Under the pieces are notes generated by a model. That model searched no databases and was not told the origin of the DNA. It was given only the letters and a program-made list of their open reading frames with translations. A DNA stretch of 64,000 bases, from positions 36,878,429 through 36,942,428 of the forward strand of contig OX485804.1 of NCBI GenBank assembly GCA_950295325.1, in the 5' to 3' direction. Source of the DNA: Polytrichum commune (lineage: Eukaryota > Streptophyta > Polytrichopsida > Polytrichales > Polytrichaceae). The translations under genes and the position numbers were made by a program. Each line of letters opens with the position of its first letter. Within the stretch, counting starts at the first letter, position 1. Positions 49,141 to 60,894 of this stretch are shown here, one piece after another.

Positions 49141-52100
49141 ATGGTGAAGCTTTTACAATTGGTTTTTGAGCAACTTTCAAGGTTTTGGGATTTTATTGGC
49201 ACTTGCTTTATGATGTTTTGGACATATCGGCAAAGAGGAACCATTTACAAATATGACATTGGAGGTTTATTGCAATGGCAGAAGGAAGAAATAAGTAGGC
49301 TTGAAGAGATTTCAAATGGAAATGAAGTATTAAATAAGAAGCAATGTAAACATCTTCTCACCAAGCTTAAGAAAGTCGTAGAATGTGTTGATAAGTTGAT
49401 CACCTTGAATAGTGAGGTCCAAGAGTTTGGTGTTGCACTTGAGGAGCTATGTTGCATTACACAAAAATTGGGAGTTGTGGTGAATGAATGCGGAAATCAA
49501 AATTGGTGTCAAGCAATTGCATCCCAAATAAATAACAAGGAGGCTTTTCGGGAACTTTTGTCCGACTTGAAATGTTGTTGGGATGTCATATATGAGATTC
49601 ATTCAACATGCCATCTAGGGTCGCATGTTGTCATGTTTACCATTGATCTTGACATGCCCACCTTAAAAGAGATTGAGGACGATGAAGAAGTTCTTCAAAA
49701 AAGTCTCAAAGATAGTAGCAACCATGAATGGAGAGAATATTTACGACGAAGATTGGGGGACTTACAACTAGAAGGTGGAGAACTTGATGGTGTGGAGGTT
49801 CCAATTATCATTGATTCATTGAAACCAAAACTTCTTAAACAAATTGGGGAAGGAGCATGTGGTGCGGTGTATGAATCAATGTGGTTGGGATTTCAATGTG
49901 CAACAAAGATTTTGCTGGTTTCAAATGGAATCTCAAGTTTCAGCAAAGAGATTGGTATTCTAGCAGGCTTGAGCCATCCAAATCTCATCAAATTCATTTA
50001 TTGTGGAGTTGGTGGGAGCAAAGACGAGTTATGTTCTTTGACTCTCACAGTTTTACAGAAATGCAAAGGAGGAAATAGCAAATCTCTTGAAATATTGTAT
50101 TTGGTAATGGAGTTCATGGACATGAGCTTGAGTGGCATGTTGAAGAAGCAATCCAAACCGTTATCATATCTTCTTGCAATTGATATCATGCACCAAATTG
50201 CAAGCGGCATGTGTTATCTTCATGACATGCATGTTGCCCATCTTGATTTAAAGCCGGACAATGTGCTCATGAGACTCAATTCCATTAAAAGAGGAAAATT
50301 AAATTCCAAGCAATATTCGATCAAGTTGGCCGACTATGGTACTTCTAAAATTGATGTTCAAAGCAAAGTTTTCAAGAAACAAAACCCCGATCGTGTTGGT
50401 ACAACTAGGTATATGGCACCGGAGATAATCCAACAAAACCTTGAATGTCATGCAAGTCTATTTCAAGCTGATGTATGGTCCTTTGCTATGACATGTTCAG
50501 AGATCTTGTCATTAACTGCTCCATTTGGGACCAATCTCATGCTAACCAAAGACATTTTGAAAAAAATAAAGGAATTTGAGAGGCCAGCATTGCCCATGAA
50601 TTGTGAAGAACTTACGAGATTGATTGAGGAATGTTGGCTGGAGGATCCTTTACAAAGGCCGACATTTTCTGAAATTTGTGAAAAATTGGTTAATTTGAAG
50701 AAAATGTTTTTGAGAGGAACATACCCTGCAAGCCTACGTCCCAAGTTTCAAAAGGATGGAGCCTCACTCCAAAAGAACTCAAAAATTGAGAAGGCTATGG
50801 AGGTCAAGGAGAAATGTATTATAAAGGTACGAACAATTTTGGTGTTAAACTATCTAATAAATTATTCATCTATATAAGTAGCTTGTCATTTTTATTGATC
50901 TAGATTTGGAGCATGTAATTTTGAATCAATATTATCTTTTGATTGCATGCATTGTTTATGTAGGTGAATGAACCAACAATGCAAGTGAACAACAAGGTGG
51001 TTGGTCTTGAACGAAACCTTACAAAAGTCAAGGATCGCCTCAAGAAAGTGAGTATTTTGGGTCTCATTGGTATGGGTAGAATTGGGAAGACTACATTGGC
51101 AAATGTCATATTTCATGAATTGAAATCTGCATACAATGCATCATGTTTTGCCAAAGACTTGAAAAATAAAAGCGATTCCTTTGGAATTTTATGTGAAATG
51201 TTAAAAGACCTTGGAGAAGATCCAAAAAGCTTGCCAACAAATTCGGTGGATGCACAAAACATGTTGAAGCAATTTATGGTTGGTAAGAAGGTTCTCATAA
51301 TATTGGATGATATAAGGGATTGTGATCAACTAGATGATGTTCTCCATCCGGATATTTTGAGTGACAATGGGGGCATCACATTGATTATAACGACCCGCCA
51401 TTGGGACAAGATTAAAGATCGTGTTGGGAAGAATGGCAAAATAAAGGTTGATACATTGGATGAAAATGCAGCAAAGGAACTTTTTATCCTTCATTCATGT
51501 GGATCCGGAGGTTCTTTACCAATTGATTTTTGTGATATAGGAGCAAGAATAGTGGAAGCTTGCAGTGGCTTGCCTTTAAGCCTAAGTGTATTGGGTGCAT
51601 TTTTGCGGGATAAAAGGAGGTTGCGAAGTTGGGAGCGAGCATTACATAGAATTAAAAGGGGAAGATGCTTGGATGGTAACAAAGAAGAATTTGAAGACAC
51701 AAAGCTTTGGAGCACATTGAAGATAAGCTTTGATGAATTGGGAATGGATGAAAGAAATATGTTTTTGGACATAGTGTTTTTTTTTTGCACGGACGTGTGG
51801 CCTGGAGGTATGTCAATAGGTAGAGCCATGCATGTGTGGACCAATAATGATTCCCCCCCAATGAAGTCGATCAATATGTTGATAGAGCGGTCATTGGTAG
51901 ATATTGACAAAGAAGGATGCATAAAAATGCACGACCAACTACGTGACATGGGACGAATGATTGTGGAAAGGGATGAAGAATACTTGGGCACTCGAGTTTG
52001 GAACGTTGACTCCATTCCTTCAACTCAATCTACAAGAAAGGTATGAAATGTTATGAACGATTTGTTCGACAATGTTTGTTCCATGTTATCTTTGTAAAGT

Positions 52101-54377
52101 CTGTACAAACAAAATGTTTAATTTGATTTATATGTTATTTGACCGTTAGTTTCATGTTTATGATGGTCAAGATGCTTATAATCAATTTAGATTCTTGTAT
52201 AGTCTTTCCAATGATTCACTTTACTCCATCTTTTTGCAAAATATGAATATATTGATACTCTATTTGTTTTGATATAATTTTTACATCTTGCAAAGCAGGG
52301 AACCAAGAAAGTTGAAGGTATATTTTACAACAGATCGCAATGTCATTTACAAGGTTGGAATTATTGCTTAGATTTGGATCTAAGCAATCTTCGACTATTG
52401 ACAATTCGTGATCATACCCAGAATGCATTAGCCGACTTCCAACTATTCAAAGTTTCTCCTTCACAACATCAAGAACATTTATGTCAATTGAAGGCAATAT
52501 TTATAAATGGTAACTTTCAACACTTGCCAAAACAACTTTGGGAAGTGCGTTCTTTGAAAATCCTTGATATTGAGGGATTAAAAATGCTCAAAGCATTGCA
52601 TGAGGGACTTGGAAACTTGACTTCCTTGAGACACTTGAATTTGACACAATGCAAGAGCTTGAGAACATTACCAAAGGGACTAAGAAACCTCACTTCTTTG
52701 ACCACACTTGATTTGTGGGGATGTGAAAACTTGACAACATTACTGGAGGGACTTGGAAACCTCACTTCTTTGACAAAGCTTGAATTATCAAGTTGTTCAA
52801 AGTTGACAACACTACCCGAGGGACTTGGAAACCTCACTTCTTTGATGCAGCTTGATTTGCACAATTGTTCAAGCTTGACAACATTACCGGAGAGACTTGG
52901 AAACCTCACTTCTTTGACAAAGCTTGAATTATCAAATTGTTCAAGGTTGACAACACTACCCGAGGGACTTGGAAACCTCACTTCTTTGATGCAGCTTGAT
53001 TTGCGTTATTGTTCAAGCTTGACAACATTACCAGAGGGACTTGGAAACCTCACTTCTTTGACAAAGCTTGAGTTGTGGCGTTGTTCAAACTTGATAACAT
53101 TACCGGAGGGACTTGGAAACCTCACTTCTTTGACGGAACTTGATTTGCGCTATTGTTCAAGCTTGACAACATTACCGGAGAGACTTGGAAACCTCACTAC
53201 TTTGACAAAGCTTGATTTGCGCAATTGTTCAAGCTTGACAACATTACCGGAGGGACTTGGAAACCTCACTTCTTTGACGGACCTTGATTTGCGCTATTGT
53301 TCAAGCTTGACAATATTACCAGGGAGACTTGCAAACCTTAGTAATATTGCAGACCTTGATTTTAGGGGATGCTTTAGCTTGACAACATTATCCAACAGCC
53401 TTGGTAACCTCACTTCTTTGACAAAGCTTAATTTGCGCAATTACTCCAGCTTGACAACATTACCGGAGGTTATTGGAAACCTGACTTCTTTGACCACACT
53501 TGATTTGTGTGGATGTAAAAGCTTGACAACATTACCGGAGGGACTTGGAAACCTTACTTCTTTGACACAACTTAAGTTACGCTATTGTTCAAGCTTAACA
53601 ACATTACCGGAGGGACTTGGAAACCTCACTACTTTGACGAAGCTTGATTTGTGGGATTGTTCAAGCTTGACAACATTACCCGAGGGACTTGGAAACCTCA
53701 CTTCTTTGACAGAGCTTGATTTGTGCTATTGTTCAAGCTTGACAACATTACCCGAGGGACTTGGAAACCTCATTTCTTTGACCCAGCTTGATTTGTTAGA
53801 TTGTTCAAGCTTGACAACATTACCGGAGGGACTTGGAAACCTCACTACTTTGACAAAGCTTGATTTGTGCAAATGTTCAAGCTTGACAACATTACCGGAG
53901 GGACTTGCAAACCTCACTACTTTGACAAAGCTTAATTTGAGCAATTGTTCAAGTTTGACAACATTACCGGAGGAACTTGGAAACCTCACTTCTTTGACAA
54001 AGCTTGAGTTGTGGCGTTGTTCAAGCTTGACAACATTACCGGAGGGACTTGGAAACCTCACTTCTTTGACGCAACTTGGTTTGGGCTATTGTTCAAGCTT
54101 GACAACATTACCGGAAGGACTTGGAAACCTCACTTCTTTGATGCAGCTTGATTTGTGCTATTCCTCAACCTTGACAACATTACCGGAGGGACTTGGAAAC
54201 CTCACTTCTTTGACAAAGCTTGATTTGCGCTATTGTTCAAGCTTGACAACATTAGCAGAGGTTATTCGAAACCTCGCTTCTTTGACCACATTTGATTTGT
54301 GCGGATGTAAAAACTTGACAACATTACCGGAGGTTATTGGAAACCTTACTTCTTTGACGCAGCTTAAGTTACGCTAG
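49141..54377 (+). CDS. Kinase-NB-ARC-LRR immune receptor (PNL-type NLR), three exons
   Basis: Likely intracellular immune receptor. Exons are 49141-50826, 50964-52040 and 52299-54377, about 1613 residues. Both introns are GT/AG, phase 0. ATG 49141 is the first in-frame ATG after a TGA at 49045. Residues 1-225 form a helical, Cys-rich region that may resemble the HeLo-like bundle of plant MLKLs (inference). The kinase spans about 230-520: GEGACG loop 236-241, Lys256, Glu270, HLD 367-369 (non-RD), Asn374, DYG 398-400, APE 426-428. NB-ARC: P-loop GMGRIGKTT with Lys604, kinase-2 LIILDDI 673-679 ending in Asp (TIR type), GLPL 764-767, FLDI about 829, MHD 884-886. Exon 3 opens with GTKKVEGI, the usual TNL linker motif, which supports the splice. 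Then come 24 full 24-residue LRRs and a partial one. Kinase-NBS-LRR order is known from mosses. TAG at 54375 ends the protein inside the LRR array with no C-terminal cap, so the 3' end may be truncated. Confidence 0.9.
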
Positions 54378-54962
54378 TGTTGAAGCTTGACAACATTACC
54401 GGAGGACTTGGAAAGCTCACTACTTTGACAAAGCTTGATTTGCGCAATTGTTCAAGTCTGACAACATTACCGGAGGAACTTGGAAACCTCACTTCTTTGA
54501 CAAAGCTTGAGTTGTGGCATTGTTCAAGCTTGACAACATTACTGGAGGGACTTGGAAACCTCACTTCTTTGACGCAACTTGGTTTGGGCTCTTGTTCAAG
54601 CTTGACAACATTACCGGAAGGACTTGGAAACCTCACTTCTTTGATGCAGCTTGATTTGTGCTATTGTTCAAGCTTGACAACATTACTAGAGGTTATTGGA
54701 AACCTCGCTTCTTAGACCACACTTAATTTGTGCGGATGTAAAAACTTGACAACATTACCGGAGGTTATTGGAAACCTTACTTCTTTGACGCAACTTAAGT
54801 TACGCTAGTGTTGAAGCTTGACAACATTACCGGAGGACTTGGAAACCTCACTACTTTGACGCAGCTTGATTTGTGGGATTGTTAAAGCTTGACAACATTA
54901 CCGGAGGGAGTTGGAAACCTCACTTCTTTGACGAAGCTTGATTTGCGCTATTGTTCAAGCTT
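52602..54962 (+). repeat. 72-bp coding minisatellite (LRR array)
   Basis: About 32 units of 72 bp encode the LRRs and their decayed extension. Core DNA such as GGACTTGGAAACCTCACTTC and TTGACAACATTACCGGAGGG is nearly invariant. Variation is concentrated at codons for the solvent-exposed xx positions after LDL. Confidence 0.95.
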
Positions 54963-54965
54963 CAC
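54378..54965 (+). pseudogene. Decayed LRR extension beyond the stop codon
   Basis: About eight further LRR units follow the stop. The codon pair TAT-TGT-TCA seen in other units reads TAG-TGT-TGA at 54375. The next unit lacks one G (CCGGAGGACTTGG near 54400), shifting the frame for 54377-54715. A TAG at 54713 and a TAA near 54883 add damage. The same TAG/TGA pair and the same 1-bp loss recur 431 bp downstream (about 54806-54842). Either the array was once longer or a shorter array has been extended out of frame. Confidence 0.85.
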
Positions 54966-54969
54966 AACT

Positions 54970-56190
54970 ATGAGTCAAATTTTTGGCCAATTCATTAAAC
55001 TATAGACGGATAGCTCGTAGTTGGGTGAAGTAGTCTTCCAGTGGATGAAAATAGTTGAACCATAGGCTAGGGTAGTTATAACCATAGGCATGGCCTTGGG
55101 AGGCCTTAGACGGTTGATAACTATTGTCTTCCCCCGCCGAGCTAAGAGGGCTTGCGAGGGAGAAGCAAACAGACAATTCTTGATTATTGTTGAGCACAAA
55201 GAAAAAACTATAGAGCGATCTCCCTCAGCACTGAAAGCGGGCAAGGTTATTGTTAAACTATTTTCTGTGTTGAGCGATTACCGCAGTGATTGCGGGATTG
55301 CCGAACTTTCTTGAAAGCACATTCTTATTTGAATTATGAGTTGTACTGAGTGGCCGAGAGTGGTCGAACTATTGACTTGATCGAAGTGTATGAATGCAAG
55401 GTTGATAACTATATTCTGTTGAAGTATTTGTAATTGACTGAGGATAGGATTGCAAGAGTGAATGTGTGTGAACCGATGAGGATGAAGCAATGTGAGTGGA
55501 TCATTAAACAATCTGGGAGTGAATATGAAGGATGTTGGCATGAAGAAATAGGAGTGAATTGTGAATGGTGAAATTGATCGTGAAATTGAGTGTACTTGGA
55601 TTATAGTGAGCAATACAAGAATGGAAGAGAAATTGAGTGAGTTCAAATTGTGAGAAGTATTGAGAGATTGAGTGGGAATGTATCAACCTCAAAGGGAGAG
55701 AATATATAAATAAGGGAGAGAAAACTAGGAGGAGAAATCAAGAGTGAAAACTATGAGCGGTCAAGCTGAACATTGTGTAACTATTGCTTAAGTGTGGATT
55801 CTTGAACATAGTTGAGCCTACTAGAACGGTGAATCCGAAGTGCTTAGATTGTTATATGAGCAAACTATTGTCTGAGTGAGGAAATACCTTCTGTCTGAGA
55901 GAAATCAAGTGTGCAGAACATGAGGGGCGAGGAAGTAAATCAAACCATGAGCATAAGATGTTAACCTAAAGCAGAGGGTGAACAAGTAGAACTATCGTCG
56001 AGTGAGATAATTGTTAAACAAAGGGCATGGTTGAATGAAGTATAAGTAGCCCTGAAAGAGAGGCATAAAGAGACCAAGGGAGTTGGGAGAGAGAAAAAAG
56101 TCTGAGAGAGGCAAACCCTAGGAAAGGGAGGAGGAAGACCATGTGTCAGGCTGAGAGTTAAACTATGAGCAATAGTTGAGACATGTTATA
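54970..56190. repeat. Dispersed repeat, copy 2 (related to 2278-3235)
   Basis: It begins immediately after the last LRR unit (junction near 54966) and shares ordered blocks with 2278-3235. It ends near a purine-rich AGGAAAGGGAGGAGGAAGACC-like tract (56132-56153) before TGTGAGCCC at 56196. A polypurine tract followed by TG is the arrangement at the 3' LTR of a retrotransposon (inference). Confidence 0.55.
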
Positions 56191-56195
56191 GGTTG

Positions 56196-56698
56196 TGTGA
56201 GCCCGATTTTGTGCCCACAATTTAATTTAAACCTTAAAAAAATCAAAACATTAGAATTAGCAATTGTTGAATTAGTTTAGTAGCTAGATTGGATTGGAAA
56301 GTAGAAGTTAGACGTTAGAAGTTAGACTTGCGTTATTAAGTGAGAAAAGATTAAAATAGGGTGAGTGGTTTTATGTAATGTTTTAGTGATGTTTAGGGCC
56401 AAAAAGGGGGGCGGCCAAGTTAAATTGTTCGTTTTAGGAGGTCAGAATGTCACGCACCTCTCCTTAAAGACTGCCCAAAACACCATGGGCACAAGGGGGA
56501 CCCCGGAGTGACACCTGGGACTTGTGGCGCCATTGGTGAGAGGGCCCAAGTGATCCTAGTGTGGCAAGGGCCACGGGCGTTGGGAACACCTCCCACCCAC
56601 AGAGACTAGGATGCACAAGGGTAGGGCCATAAGCTATGCATAGCTCATAGCGTGGTGATTTTTAGAATGCTCAAGATCAACTCAATCGGAGGTGTGAG
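56196..56698. mobile_element. LTR-like end, interrupted by the hAT-like element
   Basis: TGTGAGCCCGATTTTGTGCC resembles the left end of the solo LTR at 7279. The sequence resumes at 58097 after the hAT-like insertion. Its right end was not found. Confidence 0.45.
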
Positions 56699-57383
56699 CT
56701 CGGGGAGTTCACTGCGATAATATTAGAAAACAACATGCGGGAAAATATAGGGTAATTTATATTCACAAAAGGGAAAACTTAGAATTTTCTTAGAAGTAAT
56801 ATAGGTGAGTATGTATGATAAATTTTGTATTATAAATAATATAGGCTTCATACAAATAACGCATATTTGTAAAATATTTGTAAAAATATACCGTAGGATT
56901 TAAGGATCCTAGGTTTTTTTTGAAATAGGGTGTCCTTTGTGTTCAGAGGCGGGAATATTTTGGATGAAAAACTACGTCGATTCAGTTGAAAAAATGGGAT
57001 GAAAGATTGATGAGGGTGGATGACATATTAGGGTTTAGGAAAAATTGGGGGAAAACGTTGCTGGAGGATTAGGTTTTGAGAGTTTTTTTCACTGTTATGA
57101 GAGGTGGGGTTTGCGGTTCAGTGTTGGCGAGAGTTTTTTCTTCGACATTGTTGACTTTTTGAGAGGTGGGGTTTGCAGGCGGCTTGTGCAGGTCATTCTC
57201 TCTCTCTACTTTGAGTGGAGGTCAAATCTTCACAACGACCACACAAGTCCAGCTTTGGAACTCGTGCTTGCATATAAGTCCCATTTCACTCCCAAGTCCT
57301 GAGTCTAGACCGTCAGTTGCCATCCGTTTAGGGTTCCCAAAGTTTTTTCACGGCTGATCAACAAAGCTTTTTTCTCACGTTAT

Positions 57384-57415
<32 letters not shown>

Positions 57416-58088
57416 AGAGGGATTTGGAGTTGATCTACACGGAAGTATGATATTTGTGGAGAATTTTGTTAGAGTTATTCATCAACTCAGAATGTCATGC
57501 ATGCCATGGTGCATGATCGATCTCCGTGAACATCTGGTTGCTTAATGCCCTTACAGACGTAGGGAATAAACCTAAACCCTAAACGATGCCCGTCTGGTTG
57601 CTTAATGCCCATCTGGTTGCTTTGATTATGTTGTAGTATTAACTCTATACCCTTTTACATTATTGCATGGACCCTATTTTTGCTTGCTTTGTTGTTGGTG
57701 TTTTAATTGGTTTTTTTTGACACTCAGTACCGTTGTGTTTAATTGTGCGTGTAACTTGATTGAGGAACATAGGCTGATTTTGTTGTTTGAAACTATTTAT
57801 GAACACTCTTAATGTAAAACCTTGTTGTGCCTTGGATTTTGGTGACTTAGTACTTTGAATGCTCTTAAACCCTTTGGAGCAAAATCAAATAATTATAATG
57901 AACATACCTAGCTTAAAATTAGAGCTTCATCAAATTTAAAAGTAATTATAGGGTCATTTTTAAAAAAAAAAGCAAATTATATAATAATACGGTACAAAAA
58001 ATTAAGGATGGATAATTAAATACCCCTTGAATAAATACCCTTGTCACGCACGTGTATACATATATACATGTCTAGTGAACTCCCCGAG
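56699..58088. mobile_element. hAT-like element (1390 bp), 8-bp target duplication
   Basis: TIR CTCGGGGAGTTCACT at 56699 and its exact inverse at 58074-58088. GGTGTGAG flanks at 56691-56698 and 58089-58096. Subterminal ATGCGGGAAAATATAGGGTA and CGCACGTGTATACAT link it to 37972-38544 and 1394-1735. The interior 57040-57360 is less AT-rich with a short frame (57045-57302) and a CT run, possibly captured DNA; a run of 30 T lies at 57385-57414. No hAT transposase was recognised. Confidence 0.88.
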
Positions 58089-58096
58089 GGTGTGAG

Positions 58097-58660
58097 CTAG
58101 GAGTTATGGCAATTTGAGTGGGGCGCTGTCCCGGGACAACACCCTGGTACATCAGTGCCTGGGAGTGATTCCCGGGACTGCCAAGGTTTGAACAGGCATA
58201 ACTTCCTCAACACTTGGCCTAATGGAGCATGTGAGGAGTCCATCGGCATCTACGTGAAGCGTAGATGCAGATGGAGTGGTTTCTTGTTACCATCGGACAT
58301 CTTACAAGGAAGTTATGATAGCCTGAAGCTGCTTGGGGTTTCTAGGCCCAGCGGCTAAGGGAAAATGTCCACTTGGCCCCAACTCTTGGTAGAGAGACAA
58401 GAGGTTTCTTGACGGTGGGGTAGGGGCCCCGCGTAGAGTCCTAGAGGCTTATATGGGTGAGGTGGTGTGGCCTCACCCACTTGAGGCCGAACAGCACGGC
58501 CTCCACGGGCTTTGGCCCATTGTGAGGCCATAGTTGCCTAGTATGGCTCGGGTTGTTGTAGTGTTACTCTGGCAACGCAATGATCAACATAAGATTGGAC
58601 TTCCATGGATGGAAGTCCACATCTAAGAATTGGTTACCGATCAAGGGGTGAGTCCCGAAA
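58097..58660. other. Continuation of LTR-like DNA, unassigned
   Basis: GC-rich text continuing from 56690 if the hAT-like element is removed. The open frame at 58155-58358 has no domain signature. Confidence 0.4.
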
Positions 58661-58722
58661 TCAAAGCATTACATTACTTGATTACATTACATTGCATTAC
58701 ATTACATTGCTTCATTACATTA
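58661..58722. repeat. (CATTA)-rich microsatellite
   Basis: Repeats of ATTACATTAC and ATTGC run directly into the first LRR-derived ACATTACCC, so the microsatellite shares sequence with the LRR unit. Confidence 0.85.
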
Positions 58723-58946
58723 CCCAAGAGACTTGGGAAACCTCACTTCTTTAACCACGTTTGATTTATCAAGTTGTTCACGCTTCACAACATTACCCGA
58801 GAGACTTAGGAAACCTCGCTACTTTGAGCACGCTTGATTTATCACATTGTTCACGCTATATAATATTATCCAAGACGCTTGGATACCTCACTTGTTTGAC
58901 AAATCCTAATTTGTCGGCATGTTGGAGCTTGACAACATTACCGGAG
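58723..58946 (+). pseudogene. LRR fragment C
   Basis: About three LRR units related to array A: the text from CACGCTATATAATATTA to TTGGAGCTTGACAACATTAC corresponds to 28304-28390. It is cut off by TATGAGCCC at 58947. Only a short frame is open. Confidence 0.8.
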
Positions 58947-60894
58947 TATGAGCCCAAAACAATGCTCATGATTGTTGTTAACTCTGAAAGATTGATTAGG
59001 ACCCTGATTTTTAATACAATGATTGTTATAAAACAATAAAAAGAGTGCAAGCCACGGTTTGGGTTGAGATTAAGCTTAGGGTAATGTTAAGTGTTTTGGT
59101 TGTGTTGGTCGAATTCAATTAGGCATTAATTAAATAGGGCGAGGGAGTTAGTCATAAGTTAGTTTTAGAAGGGGCAACTTAAGAGCTACGGCTTTGGGGA
59201 GGAGGGTTTTATTGTCATGAATGGGCCGGAAGGGTGTTCATTTTAGGGGTCAGGGCCCTGTAGACCCTAGGAAAATCCGGTAACTGTGAACATGGCAGTT
59301 GGTTTTTCGGGGGGGGGGGGGGCTCTCTCTCTCTCTCGGTCTGAAGGTGCAAAGTGGCGGCTAGAGCAAAGGGGAAGCCCTGGCAGCATGAGGCGAGAAC
59401 GAATCTGATAAGGGGAAGGCGACCTCGGAGTGAGGAATGCCGACAGGGTAGAGAAATGAGGAGCGCCGAGTGGGCAGTACAATGCACAGGTGAATGGGGA
59501 TAGCTAGCAGGTAGCAATGAGAAGGAAGAAGGTGCCGAAAGGGAGGTTGCGCAAAATTGAGATCTCAGTCGGGACTCCTGGTTGAGGTAAGCCAACCGAG
59601 CTGAATCTGGAACTAAGGGTGGAGTCGTCGGGCTAATGAGCATCGAGCACAACAGCAACGCATTAGCGTGCAGGGAGCAGAGGCCACTTCGAAGATGCGG
59701 GGAAGGAGACTGCTGCCACATTGAAGGGGCTGAGGTCTCAGCTGAGGGCGCAGAGCAAAAAGGTGAATTCAAAGTGGAAACTGCACTGGGTAGGGAATGG
59801 GTGTTGAGAAATGCAGCACGGAATTCTGGTACCCAAGGGTGAGCAGGTGAAGGTGGTGGATGGGCACCAGCGCGCATGCGGTAGGGGGGATTCAGCTGGG
59901 AACGTCTAATAATGTGCAGCCTGGGAATTGGCGGGTGTGTTGGGTATTATGAGGCTTGGATATCTGGTTCGGACTGCCGAGACAAAGGGAGGGGCGACGG
60001 CAAGTAGGCACCCTGAATCGAATTGCGACATTGTGAGACCCAAACCACCACCCCTTTGCGTCGTTATCCTGGGGTGTGAGCCCAAAATGGTGCCCACATG
60101 TGTTATTAACCCTTTAAAACCATTAGGAGTTACATTTTGATGTTTTATGATTATTCTCAAAAATATAAAAAGAGTGAGGCTTGGTGTGAAGTTATGTTTA
60201 GGCCTTAGGCTTATGTGGTGTAATTGATTAGGAGCTTAGCTGCACGAAGGAAGTGCTTGGGTTAGGTGAGTGTAGTGTGTGGTGAACCAAGGGGAGCTCC
60301 TTGAGTTAAATGTTTGAATTGGAATCCATATTGTTGGTTTAGGAGGGACGAGGCTTGTATGCGAGCGGTGAGCGGAGAGCGGCGATTTGAAGAGCGGAGA
60401 GCGGAAATGTGGTAAAAATAGGATAGATTCTGCATTAAATTGAGAATTCCCTTAAAATAGTAAAAGAATATACTTATAATATTCCATATTCTGTCAAAAA
60501 TAGAAAATTTTTGGGACCTATTTCCGTGGAATGTGTGGGCACTAAATAAAATAAATGCCTTGAATTTGAAATGGTCTGATTTAGTTTGAGAACCGTGAAA
60601 TGCCAAAATGATCGTAAAATTGTGATATAATAATTAAGTAGATGATGAAAACCAATGATGATCCCAATATGTATAGAGACACATGATACGGTTGAGTATT
60701 GTAATCCAACTTTTTGAGCTGAATAAAAATAATCCATGGGATTATATTTATTATATTTTTGAGCTGACAATATTTAATTATTCAATGAAAATCTTATATC
60801 ACTTAGTATATGGTGTACTCTATTAGAAACATGGATGAATAGGCACTACTTCATCTATCATGTTGATGGGAGAAAGGGACACTTAGAATAAATC
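58947..60894. other. LTR-like motifs and GC-rich unassigned DNA
   Basis: TATGAGCCCAAAACAATGCT at 58947 and TGTGAGCCCAAAATGGTGCC at 60075 resemble the solo LTR start. The 60075 copy shares a further ~100 bp with it (ATGATTATTCTCAAAAATAT; AAAAAGAGTGAGGC). 59215-60060 is GC-rich with a poly-G run at 59310-59322 and open frames on both strands (59215-59877 minus, Pro/Ser-rich) that I judge non-coding. GAGCGG motifs repeat at 60362-60410. Confidence 0.45.

Noticed and set aside
52517-54636. Minus-strand open frames with repeats like VRFPSPSGNVVKLEQ
   Set aside because: Antisense shadows of the 72-bp LRR array. The sense strand has domain motifs, introns and continuity with NB-ARC. The same applies to minus frames at 27084-27960 and 43408-43866.
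52602-54962. Regular repeats that might suggest a CRISPR array
   Set aside because: Units are contiguous 72-bp coding repeats with no unique spacers, in eukaryotic DNA.
59215-59877. 220-residue minus-strand open frame, Pro/Ser-rich
   Set aside because: GC-rich low-complexity sequence with a competing plus-strand frame, no domain motif, near LTR-like ends.
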